From assembly GCF_010645065.1 (NCBI RefSeq), contig NZ_JAADZW010000019.1, positions 1 through 64,000 of the forward strand: 64,000 nucleotides of DNA. The letters are read 5' to 3'. How positions within the stretch are numbered: position 1 is the stretch's first letter; each line of letters begins with the position of its first letter. Of this stretch, positions 16,787 to 24,337 are shown piece by piece. The translations under genes and the position numbers were made by a program. This stretch comes from Flavobacterium fluviatile. Lineage in GTDB: Bacteria > Bacteroidota > Bacteroidia > Flavobacteriales > Flavobacteriaceae. The notes beneath the pieces were generated by a model. That model saw nothing but the letters and a program-made list of their open reading frames with translations, had not been told where the DNA came from and searched no databases.

Positions 16787-17449
16787 ATGATTGATTTAGA
16801 TTACCTCGCTTTTCTTGAAAATATACTGACAGACAACCGCAAGGAACGATTTCTGCATGTTCTGGAAAATCGTACCAAACATTTTACAGTTGCCGTAGAA
16901 GATGTGTATCAAATGCATAATACAAGTGCAGTAATGCGCAGCTGTGAGGTTTTCGGAATTCAGGAACTTAATGTTATCGAGCAGCGTTTTGGAAAACGAA
17001 TTGATAAAGAAATCGCTTTAGGCGCTCAAAAGTGGGTAGATATCAATCGGTTTGATTCGGTTTCAGGATGTCTTTCAGATTTAAAAAACAAAGGCTATCA
17101 AATTATTGCAACAACTCCTCACGAAAAAGACTGCATGCTGGAGGATTTTGACATATCAAAACCAAGTGCACTTTTTTTCGGAACAGAAAAAGAAGGATTG
17201 TCACAAGAAATTATGGACAATGCCGATGGTTTCCTGAAAATACCAATGGTTGGTTTTACTGAAAGTCTGAATATTTCGGTTTCTGCAGCTATTATAATTC
17301 AAAACCTAACCAACAGACTTCGAAGATCGGATATAAAATGGCAGTTGTCTGATGAAGAAATTTTAGCGAAACGTTTGGATTGGGCGAAAAACTCGATAAA
17401 AGATATTAAACGTATTGAAGCGCGATATTATCAGGAGAATCCCCGATAA
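16787..17449 (+). CDS. SpoU/TrmH-family RNA 2'-O-methyltransferase
   Basis: A 220-residue SPOUT-class methyltransferase, probably acting on a guanosine of tRNA (TrmH, Gm18). Motif 1 is VEDVYQMHNTSAVMRSCEVF with the conserved Asn and Arg; motif 2 is ALFFGTEKEGLS; motif 3 is IPMVGFTESLNISVSAAI, forming the knotted SAM site. The C-terminal RRSDIKWQLSDEEILAKRLDW resembles TrmH. An upstream in-frame TTG at 16739 belongs to the promoter, and the ATG at 16787 lies about ten bases after the likely transcript start. Confidence 0.88.
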   Translation: MIDLDYLAFLENILTDNRKERFLHVLENRTKHFTVAVEDVYQMHNTSAVMRSCEVFGIQELNVIEQRFGKRIDKEIALGAQKWVDINRFDSVSGCLSDLKNKGYQIIATTPHEKDCMLEDFDISKPSALFFGTEKEGLSQEIMDNADGFLKIPMVGFTESLNISVSAAIIIQNLTNRLRRSDIKWQLSDEEILAKRLDWAKNSIKDIKRIEARYYQENPR

Positions 17450-17466
17450 ATTTACTATTTCGGTTT

Positions 17467-17547
17467 CCTGCAAGGTTTTAAAACCTTGTAGGTGTGTTTA
17501 TTGATGGTTTAAATTCCTGCAAGGTCTTTTTTTGACCTTGCAGGAAT
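17467..17547. repeat. Twin CCTGCAAGG hairpins, likely bidirectional terminator
   Basis: Two related palindromes. CCTGCAAGGTTTT / AAAACCTTGTAGG at 17467-17492 has no loop and one G-U pair. ATTCCTGCAAGGTC / GACCTTGCAGGAAT at 17513-17547 is a perfect 14-bp stem with a T7 loop. They lie between the convergent SpoU and PepSY genes and share the CCTGCAAGGT core, so they look like two copies of one mobile or repeated motif that also ends transcription. Confidence 0.65.
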
Positions 17548-17556
17548 AAAACGATA

Positions 17557-19155
17557 CTATTCCTTCAAAAACAAAATAAACCCAAGAACACTAACAATTA
17601 GAATCGTCAATGCAGCTAAAACCATCGTCAGGTCACGGATGTTTTTTCCAGCCCAGTCCATAAATAAAAATTTGTGCAGGATGGCAAAAGAATAACCTTC
17701 AACCCGGTCTGAGTTATTGATAACTGCGGCTAGTCGTGAGGTTGAAGTTTCAATAAAGTAAGTTGTTTTTTCGGGTGTGTCATACGCTAATTTTACTACT
17801 GGAAGTCTTTTATTGACAAATCCATACTCTCTGCTTTCAAAGTCGGTCAAAACTTTTGATTCAAGTAATTTTATATTTTCAAATGAAGGCTGAAAATCAT
17901 CTTCTGATGTTTCAATCATTTCGCAGCATGAAGCTTTTGGTGCTCCATCGGTAAAATAATAAGCTAAAAATTCAGCGTATTCTAAATCCAGATTTGGCGC
18001 AATTTTATTTGTGGTTGCGTTGATGTAAATGACTTCAGATTTTTTATCATCTTTTTTGTTCCATTTTGAACCTGAATCGGCTTTTGGTTTTTTGAATTTC
18101 TCTTTTGCTAATAATTCGCAACGAAAATACGTCGTATCGTTTAAAGTGATAATACTTGCATTTAAAAAACGGCTCCAGTCTAAATTCAGCTTATTATTTG
18201 CTAAAGGGATTTTTTTAGTTTCAAAAGTTGGCTCATAAATCATTTTGTCCAAAGTATAAGGTTCCCATTTTGTGGTGGCATGATACGCACCGCTGAAAGC
18301 AAATGTCAATGTAAAAAGCGAAATCCAGATCCCAATTTGGCGATGGTATCTTCGTAATCCTTTTTTGGGAGCAAGTTTGTCGGTTTTTTTGAATTGCTTC
18401 CAGAATAAACCATAAATGACAATACCGCTTATAGATGAAAGAAAAATGATTGAAAGGAATAAAATCATGACAACAATGCGAATACTGTTATTGCTGATCC
18501 AATCCATAAAAGCCCAATTGTGAAAAACATCAAAAAACCATATAAAAGCTTGTCTGGATTTTGGGTTGAAAGCGGCTAGTTTACCCGAAGCCGTTTCTAC
18601 ATACACTTCCATAGCATCAGGGCGGTCGAAAGTTACTTTGTAAACAGGAAGGTAACGATTTACATATTTGTATTGCGAAGTAAATTCGGTTACGATATCT
18701 GTTTTAGCAATTGGGCTTTTTTGATCATCAAGAAAATAGCGAGAAAGCCAATGTGCATATTTTTGGTCACCGTTTTCTAGTTTTTTTGCATCCAAAGTAT
18801 TGAAATACAATAAATCTCCAGTCACTGTTTTTACTTGGTAAAAAGTGTTGTTTTCGAACGAAACGATTTTGAAATTCCTAAAATCGGTTATATTGTTCTT
18901 TGCAAGAACTTCCTGAATAGAAAGGGTCAGTTGGGATTTGTCAATTGGTTTTATTTCCAGACGTTCGTTAGCAATTGTTGGCTTAAAAAAATGTGCCATA
19001 AAGGGATGCATCAATCCCGATAATGTCCAGAAAATGACTGGAATTATTGTAATTAATCCTATAATCCGATGCCAGGCGTAGGCCTTTTGTTTGATTTTTT
19101 TTATGAACTTGGAATCCTTCTTTTTGGACTTTTTGGCTGTTATTTCTTTGCTCAT
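17557..19155 (-). CDS. PepSY-associated membrane protein, probable metal reductase
   Basis: A 532-residue inner-membrane protein of the PepSY-TM type. Helices lie at about 30-55 (AWHRIIGLITIIPVIFWTLSG), 225-255 (VVMILFLSIIFLSSISGIVI), 270-295 (HRQIGIWISLFTLTFAFSGA) and 505-530. Two large periplasmic PepSY-like regions lie between them. Membrane His residues in AWHR and YHRQIG may bind heme, as proposed for siderophore-reducing PepSY proteins. An unusual CC pair (KASCCEM, about residue 406) lies in the second periplasmic part. It is the last gene of the copper-type locus, just after a TonB receptor, suggesting it reduces or handles the imported metal. Confidence 0.8.
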   Translation of the reverse strand: MSKEITAKKSKKKDSKFIKKIKQKAYAWHRIIGLITIIPVIFWTLSGLMHPFMAHFFKPTIANERLEIKPIDKSQLTLSIQEVLAKNNITDFRNFKIVSFENNTFYQVKTVTGDLLYFNTLDAKKLENGDQKYAHWLSRYFLDDQKSPIAKTDIVTEFTSQYKYVNRYLPVYKVTFDRPDAMEVYVETASGKLAAFNPKSRQAFIWFFDVFHNWAFMDWISNNSIRIVVMILFLSIIFLSSISGIVIYGLFWKQFKKTDKLAPKKGLRRYHRQIGIWISLFTLTFAFSGAYHATTKWEPYTLDKMIYEPTFETKKIPLANNKLNLDWSRFLNASIITLNDTTYFRCELLAKEKFKKPKADSGSKWNKKDDKKSEVIYINATTNKIAPNLDLEYAEFLAYYFTDGAPKASCCEMIETSEDDFQPSFENIKLLESKVLTDFESREYGFVNKRLPVVKLAYDTPEKTTYFIETSTSRLAAVINNSDRVEGYSFAILHKFLFMDWAGKNIRDLTMVLAALTILIVSVLGFILFLKE

Positions 19156-19170
19156 TTGTTCTGTTTTTTT

Positions 19171-19288
19171 AGCCCCGATTACTTCACTTAAAATTAATTT
19201 TAATCGGAGTTCAGTGAATTTTATTTGAAGCGATATTCTTTTGTGGCGGGGTTCGCCACAAAAGATAAAGCGTAGAGCGGGATTAGCT
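19171..19288. repeat. REP-like stem-loop element, copy B
   Basis: It starts AGCCCCGAT and ends AGCGGGATTAGCT, the complementary outer arm. Inside are a perfect 16-base palindrome TTAAAATTAATTTTAA (19188-19203) and a perfect 11-bp hairpin CTTTTGTGGCG / CGCCACAAAAG (19238-19264). It shares its general order with copy A at 1260-1338. It separates the TonB receptor from the PepSY gene and could attenuate read-through. Confidence 0.6.
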
Positions 19289-19296
19289 CCTAATTC

Positions 19297-21459
19297 TTAT
19301 TTTTTTAATGAAAAATTATATTGTAAACCTATCAAAAATGTTCTTGGAGGCATAGCAGTATAACTTGACTGTGCGTTTGCTGTATTGGCTCTGGAAACAT
19401 AACTAGAGTATATTTTGTCTGTTACATTCATAATGTTTCCGTATATTTCGATGCCTTTCCATTGGTAACCTGCTCTGAAATTGAAAATATCATATCCTGC
19501 GTATTTGAAAGTATTGATTTGATCCTGGTAATAGTTACCAACAGATTGCCATTCGATAGAAGTTCTGAATTTTGGCAACCATTTCGGGTAATACGTTAGT
19601 TCTGAATTCCCAGACCATTTTGGGGAAAGAGGCATTTCGTATCCGTCTAAATTTTGTATTGGATCGCTTGGTTTATCCGAAAGTTGAAAATCGATATAGG
19701 TGTGTTTAGAAACCGTTCCGCCAAAACGAAAATTGAATTGATTGTTTAGGAATCGGTAGTTTCCACCCAATTCAATTCCTTTGTGACTCGTTTCTCCAAC
19801 CGAGCGATAATCCGTAGAGTTGTCGGCTATTTTTACACTCAATAATTCGTTTTTGCCTTCCATATAATAAACAGCATAATCGAATCGTAATTTGCCCTCT
19901 AATAAAGATACCCAGCCACCCATTTCATAATTATTGAAGGTTGCCGGTTCCAGGTTATAATAGAATTCGGCTGGAACTCCAGTATTTCCTCCAGTTCCAG
20001 GTCTGGCTCTAAAGATAGAAGTGATTCCAGGAGGAGCAAATCCTTGAGCATAATTAGCATAAACCCCAGTATTTTGTATAGGATTGTAGTTGATACCTGC
20101 TTTGAAGGTAAGTTTGTCATATACTTTTGTTCCTGTAGATTGGTCCATAGCATTTTTGTAATCTACATTCATATTATCATAACGAGCGCCGGCAGTTACA
20201 ATTAATTTTTCGATAGGCTGAATGCTTATTTGTGCATAACCAGCCGTGTTATAAATGTCGGCAGTATAATCGGTTAATTTTACATCTGGACGTTCAGCAG
20301 TAATTTCGTAGTTATTTACGGTTTGTTTTCCTGGATCGCCCGGATTAAGATTAGCTTGCATTTCAACAAGGTATGCCCAATAACTAACTGGAGAATAATC
20401 ATATAAAGCTCCGGCAACAAGTTGGGTGTTCAAAAATTCAAATTTTTGAGTGTGCTGACCAATGGCTCCATAACTTTTGAAATTATTAGAGTTGATTTCG
20501 CCAGTTGCTTTTGTTGGATTTACAGTAGGACTCCATCTAATTCCGTAGGAAGGGTTCTGTTCTAATGTATTGTCTCTTAAATAAACAGTAAGGTAACTAT
20601 TGGCTTTTTCGTTCCAATCGTGTTCTAGTGTGAGTCTTGTTCTTAATGCTTCCGAATATCTGTAAGCAAACGGAGTGGTATTTTTGTATGTTCTGTGATA
20701 AAAGTCATATTCATTTACGCTTCCGTTGGTCGAAGAATCATAAATTCCCCACATGGTATTACTGATTAGTCGGGTTTTAGCTGTAATATTGTAGTCAATG
20801 CGAGCATTTAGGTTATTCTTGGTGTAATCAGAATTGATCATCCAGCCATCTTCTTGAACGGTAGAAATTCCGGCAACATGAAAACCAATTTTGCCCACAG
20901 TAGCACCACCAGCAGCTTGAAATCTTCTGTTTCCTTGATTATCACTCTGAAAACCGAATTTGAATTCCGGATCAATAGAAGGTTTTAAAGAAATTAAGTT
21001 GATTGTTCCTCCAACAGCTTCTGGGCCATATAAAGAAGAAGCAGGACCTTTTACCACTTCAACACTTTGAAGATTAAATTGATTAATCTCTAATAAGGCA
21101 TTGTGATTAAAAACTCCCATTGGTCGAATTGGTAAACCATCTTCCAAGTATAAAAAATAGGCATTAGTCGTTATGGGCTGACGTATGGACATCATGTGCC
21201 CTTCGTTGGCAGCATTTGTCATTAATACTCCAGGAACTTTATTGATGATCTCGTTCATTACCGTTGCTTTGGTTTCATCAATTGTTTTGGCTGTCAATTT
21301 ACTGATGGCAACAGGTGTTTGTTTGCGTTGTGTGGCAGTACGATTCGCGGTGACAAAAATATTTTCTAACTCTTGTGATTTTGTCGAATCTTTTTCGGTT
21401 TTATTTTGTGCAAAAACACATTGCCCTATAACCAATAGGGTAAGGTATATTTTTTTCAT
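19297..21459 (-). CDS. TonB-dependent outer-membrane receptor
   Basis: A 720-residue receptor with signal peptide (MKKIYLTLLVIGQCVFAQ). A TonB-box-like start LENIFVTANR is followed by a plug domain of about 40-160 (MNEIINKVPGVLM, QSVEVVKGPASSLYGPEAVGGTIN). A 22-strand barrel ends in FLIGLQYNFSLKK. The plug holds GHMMSIRQP and RPMGVFNHNAL, Met/His-containing loops that could touch a metal complex. It belongs to the siderophore-receptor type by sequence, but context (MbnP/MbnH, copper receptor, PepSY protein) makes copper or a copper chelate a fair candidate. It lies 94 bases after a small Cys-rich gene. Confidence 0.88.
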   Translation of the reverse strand: MKKIYLTLLVIGQCVFAQNKTEKDSTKSQELENIFVTANRTATQRKQTPVAISKLTAKTIDETKATVMNEIINKVPGVLMTNAANEGHMMSIRQPITTNAYFLYLEDGLPIRPMGVFNHNALLEINQFNLQSVEVVKGPASSLYGPEAVGGTINLISLKPSIDPEFKFGFQSDNQGNRRFQAAGGATVGKIGFHVAGISTVQEDGWMINSDYTKNNLNARIDYNITAKTRLISNTMWGIYDSSTNGSVNEYDFYHRTYKNTTPFAYRYSEALRTRLTLEHDWNEKANSYLTVYLRDNTLEQNPSYGIRWSPTVNPTKATGEINSNNFKSYGAIGQHTQKFEFLNTQLVAGALYDYSPVSYWAYLVEMQANLNPGDPGKQTVNNYEITAERPDVKLTDYTADIYNTAGYAQISIQPIEKLIVTAGARYDNMNVDYKNAMDQSTGTKVYDKLTFKAGINYNPIQNTGVYANYAQGFAPPGITSIFRARPGTGGNTGVPAEFYYNLEPATFNNYEMGGWVSLLEGKLRFDYAVYYMEGKNELLSVKIADNSTDYRSVGETSHKGIELGGNYRFLNNQFNFRFGGTVSKHTYIDFQLSDKPSDPIQNLDGYEMPLSPKWSGNSELTYYPKWLPKFRTSIEWQSVGNYYQDQINTFKYAGYDIFNFRAGYQWKGIEIYGNIMNVTDKIYSSYVSRANTANAQSSYTAMPPRTFLIGLQYNFSLKK

Positions 21460-21519
21460 TTTTTATATAAATTTTTTAAATAATAAATTACCTCATTGAT
21501 TTGAAACCAATGAAATAGG

Positions 21520-21541
21520 CTTTTCAAAAAAGTTTGAAAAG
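21520..21541. promoter_or_regulatory. Hairpin upstream of the TonB receptor gene
   Basis: A perfect nine-bp stem, CTTTTCAAA / TTTGAAAAG, with loop AAAG, in the 94-base gap between the small Cys-rich gene and the receptor. No T-tract follows on the minus strand, so it is more likely an RNA-stability or operator site than a terminator. Confidence 0.35.
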
Positions 21542-21553
21542 ATCAATTAGAAT

Positions 21554-21931
21554 TTATATAAAATTGGAAGGCGGTCGAAAATTAGATGAAATGACCGAGA
21601 TTGGTTTTTTGTCCATATGATTATACTTATTTGGTAATGCAAATAAAGGTACAATTATGGTATAATCTGTTTTTGAAATTTCCTGCACATACACCAATTC
21701 TGTTTTTTGTTTCAGATGGTTGTTCATTCTTTTTTCATTATCCTCATATTTTTTTAAACTTTTCTGAAGTTCGCAGCGGCCGTTACAAGTATTAAAAATC
21801 ATTTTGCGCTGTACACAGATGGTTTTTGAGATTTCTTGCTGGTTTAATTTGAATGAGGTATAAACAAAGAAATTACCAAAATGAGGCAGTAATAAAATAA
21901 ATGAAAGTAATATGGTTAGTATTTTTTTCAG
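21554..21931 (-). CDS. FKLNQ-type Cys-rich membrane-anchored protein, copy 1
   Basis: 125 residues if read from CTG at 21931. One N-terminal helix (about 4-24), then TSFKLNQ, Cys39, Cys49 and Cys53 (ICVQRKM ... TCNGRCELQKSLKK), a charged helix and a C-terminus with RPPS. It aligns without gaps to copy 3 (27454-27831) over the first ~60 residues. An in-frame stop lies three codons before the CTG and there is no ATG, GTG or TTG between that stop and the FKLNQ motif, so the gene uses CTG (or ATA) or has lost its start. The ATG at 21802 would remove the helix and the first Cys. It lies 36 bases after the MbnH gene. A periplasmic metal-thiolate or redox role is inferred. Confidence 0.65.
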   Translation of the reverse strand: MKKILTILLSFILLLPHFGNFFVYTSFKLNQQEISKTICVQRKMIFNTCNGRCELQKSLKKYEDNEKRMNNHLKQKTELVYVQEISKTDYTIIVPLFALPNKYNHMDKKPISVISSNFRPPSNFI

Positions 21932-21967
21932 AGTATTTTACTGGTTATGGGTTAGTTTTTAGATAAT

Positions 21968-22987
21968 TTATTGTTTAGTAAAATTGGTATCAGTTAATGT
22001 TTTCATAAATGCAATAAGATTGTTTTTTTCTTCTTCGCTAAGCGGAATTCTTTTTCCATTTTCTTTAAAAATCGGGTCAAGATTATCAGCTCCTAAAACA
22101 CCATTGTCGAAATAATCTAAAACAGATCTCAGCGTTTCGAATTGTCCGAAGCTTCCATACGGAGCAGTCAAATCGATATTTCTCAAAGAAGGAACACGGA
22201 ATTTCACATAATCTTCCATTTTTCCAGTAACTCTTGCTCTTCCGGCTTCGTTGGAGTCATTGTTTACAGGAAAACCGATGTTTCTGAAACTCTGATCCGT
22301 AAATAATTCTGTGCTATGACAGCTGGCACATTTTTGCTGAAAAGTTTGATATCCTTTTGCTTCATATTCTGTAAAAGTTTCGCCTTCATTTCGTTTCACT
22401 TTATCGTATTTGCTGTTGGAAGAAATCAATGTGTATTCGAATTGAGCAATGCTTTTATAGATTCTTTCAGGTGTAATATTTTCATCTCCAAAGGCTTTCC
22501 AAAATAAATCTTTGTATGTTGCATCATCTTTTATTTTTTCGATAACCTCCATAATAGAAGAATCCATTTCTTCATGCGTGATAATGGGTACCAAAGGCTG
22601 GTTTTCCAACTGTAGTTTGCTTCCGTCCAAATTATAAAACTTCAGAAATGCCAAATTTTGGATCGAAGGTGTATTTCGAAGACCAATTCTTCCTTCAATT
22701 CCAATTGCCTGAACATTCTGATCTGCAAAAGCATTTTCCTGAATATGGCAACTTGAACAAGAAATAGTGTTGTCGGCACTAAAGCGTTTGTCAGAAAACA
22801 GTTTTTTACCTAGTTCTACACCATATTTTGTTGGTTTATTGGTGCTTACAAACGAATTTAACTCTGGGAAATCCTGAGGAATGTCGAGACCAATTTCCGG
22901 ATTTTCATACGAAAACTGTTCAGACTCATCATTGTTACAAGAAGTCAAGAAAAGTAGGGCAGTAATGAAAACAATTATTTTTCTCAC
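21968..22987 (-). CDS. MbnH-type di-heme cytochrome c peroxidase lipoprotein
   Basis: A 339-residue lipoprotein (lipobox LTSC, Cys17) of the MauG/CCP superfamily, with two c-heme sites, CSSCH at 77-81 and CASCH at 220-224. Conserved pieces include GKKLFSDKRFS, GLRNTPSIQNL, KFRVPSLRNIDLTAPYGSFGQ and LIAFMKTL near the end. Next to an MbnP gene it is best read as MbnH, which oxidises a tryptophan of MbnP to kynurenine to make a copper site (known for methanotroph pairs). It is exported to the periplasm or outer membrane and needs the cytochrome c maturation system. A terminator hairpin separates it from MbnP. Confidence 0.88.
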   Translation of the reverse strand: MRKIIVFITALLFLTSCNNDESEQFSYENPEIGLDIPQDFPELNSFVSTNKPTKYGVELGKKLFSDKRFSADNTISCSSCHIQENAFADQNVQAIGIEGRIGLRNTPSIQNLAFLKFYNLDGSKLQLENQPLVPIITHEEMDSSIMEVIEKIKDDATYKDLFWKAFGDENITPERIYKSIAQFEYTLISSNSKYDKVKRNEGETFTEYEAKGYQTFQQKCASCHSTELFTDQSFRNIGFPVNNDSNEAGRARVTGKMEDYVKFRVPSLRNIDLTAPYGSFGQFETLRSVLDYFDNGVLGADNLDPIFKENGKRIPLSEEEKNNLIAFMKTLTDTNFTKQ

Positions 22988-23005
22988 TTAAATGAATTTT
23001 AAAAA

Positions 23006-23036
23006 AGAGCCGTCTTTTTTGATTCCGGACGGCTCT
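23006..23036 (-). terminator. Terminator between MbnP and MbnH genes
   Basis: A nine-bp GC-rich stem AGAGCCGTC / GACGGCTCT, then a T run on the minus strand. It lies 11 bases past the MbnP stop codon. Partial read-through would make more MbnP than MbnH, sensible if MbnH is a catalyst and MbnP its substrate. Confidence 0.8.
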
Positions 23037-23046
23037 GTATTTGATA

Positions 23047-23910
23047 TTAGTTTTCTACAGCAGTAACCGAAAACATTCCAGTAATATCGCTGGTTCCATT
23101 TCCTCCCAAATTATCTACAAACAGAACCATATTGGCAGCTGTATGGATACTTGAAGTTGCATTAGCACCCATACCAGTTGAACTTAATGTAATTGTATTC
23201 GTTTTTCCGCTTAATAATTTGTCAAAATCGGCTTTGATTTTGATTTTAGGAGCAGCACTTCCAACAATTGCATTTGTAGTAAGATTTAATGTAATATCTC
23301 TATAAGCATCTACGCCCTGAGTGTAATTTGGCGCTGTTCCTTCAATAGTGCTTCCGGTATGGATAGATAATTGTTTGTTATCTGTATCATAAAATCCTTC
23401 AATTTTAGTAAAGCGGTAACCAGTTCCCCATTCCCAATGCATTTCTGTGTCATTTGCGCCAGCAGCAGCATAAAATTTTGGGAATTTAGCTTGATCTAGC
23501 GTATTTAATTCGGTTTTAACTCCCAAACCAAATTTAATTTGCTTGTAAGTAGCCGATGGAATATTGCTTAAAACATAGTTTAAAGTTGCTGCTTTTGACT
23601 GGTCGATAACAGTTGCTCCGTTATCTAAATTATTGATGTTGTATGGAATTTCGTCTCCATTGTCTTTTACAAGGCGAATGTTGCTGATAACATATTTCAA
23701 TTCTGAAAAATGATGTACTTGACTAGAAGCTGATGTATTAGTAGTAGCTGATGTTGAGGCAGCATCACCAAGAACAATTGTTTGGTTTTTGAACGTATTG
23801 TTAAACTCTAAAGTGACATTGTTTGCAACAGGGGTGTCATCATCATTAGAACATGATACTAATGCTAAAACTGCAGCTGCTGATAAAAGGTATTTTTTTA
23901 AATTTTTCAT
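23047..23910 (-). CDS. MbnP-family copper-binding lipoprotein
   Basis: A 287-residue lipoprotein (lipobox LVSC, Cys20) of the MbnP family. Hallmarks are LEFNNTFKNQTIVLG at the start of the domain, FSELKYVISNIRLVKDNG, and the motif MHWEWGTGYRFTKIEG, where Trp159 and Trp161 include the residue that MbnH modifies to kynurenine in characterised homologues. His66 and His67 lie near the N-terminus. It probably binds Cu(I) outside the inner membrane. It lies immediately before the MbnH gene and after the small Cys-rich gene, with all genes in one direction. Confidence 0.88.
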   Translation of the reverse strand: MKNLKKYLLSAAAVLALVSCSNDDDTPVANNVTLEFNNTFKNQTIVLGDAASTSATTNTSASSQVHHFSELKYVISNIRLVKDNGDEIPYNINNLDNGATVIDQSKAATLNYVLSNIPSATYKQIKFGLGVKTELNTLDQAKFPKFYAAAGANDTEMHWEWGTGYRFTKIEGFYDTDNKQLSIHTGSTIEGTAPNYTQGVDAYRDITLNLTTNAIVGSAAPKIKIKADFDKLLSGKTNTITLSSTGMGANATSSIHTAANMVLFVDNLGGNGTSDITGMFSVTAVEN

Positions 23911-23954
23911 TTTGTATTTAAATTTTTGTATTTCTATTTAATAAGTAAGACGGA

Positions 23955-24333
23955 TTAAGAAAGAATTACTGTAATAGGAGGTGGAACAAAAACTTTAAGA
24001 AATGGTTCTGATTGTTCACTTTGTTTGTAAAATACAGTAATATCAGAATTAATCTTTTTTATTTTTTTGAGTTTAAATTCGATATTCGAAGTCAAAACAA
24101 TATCAATTTGCTTTTCTAGACTAGTAAGTGCTAAATTGGGGTTTTCTGAATTTTCCAGTTCTTTTTTTCAAATGGCATTTTCCGTGACATTGTAGTTCAG
24201 GTTTGGATTTGTTGATACAGAATTCCTGCTCAATTTGCTCCTGATTCAGTTTAAAGTGTACAATAATCAATGCCTGCTGGAAAGAAACCAACAGAAACAA
24301 GATAATCATTGTGATACTAAAAACTTTTTTCAT
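23955..24333 (-). pseudogene. FKLNQ-type Cys-rich protein, copy 2, frameshifted at A7
   Basis: As read, the gene stops after 70 residues at 24121. The first 57 residues align without gaps to copies 1 and 3: MKK start, helix, VHFKLNQ, Cys39, Cys49 and Cys53 (EFCINKS ... LQCHGKCHLKK). Directly after comes a run of seven A (T at 24162-24168 on the plus strand). Dropping one A opens a 68-codon frame, ELENSENPNLALTS ... FVPPPITVILS, ending at 23955. The corrected protein is exactly 125 residues, like the other copies, and shares their PP motif near the C-terminus. It may be a true mutation, a sequencing error, or expressed by slippage. It starts four bases after the receptor gene. Confidence 0.7.
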
Positions 24334-24337
24334 TGTA

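Noticed and set aside
21554..21802. 82-residue form of Cys-rich copy 1 starting at the ATG
   Set aside because: It would lack the membrane helix, FKLNQ motif and Cys39 that are encoded directly upstream in the same frame and match copy 3 without gaps.
24162..24168. Classic -1 programmed frameshift at the A7G run, as in dnaX
   Set aside because: A -1 shift leads to a stop after about ten codons. The long conserved frame needs +1 or loss of one A, so the dnaX model does not fit; indel or transcript slippage remains possible.
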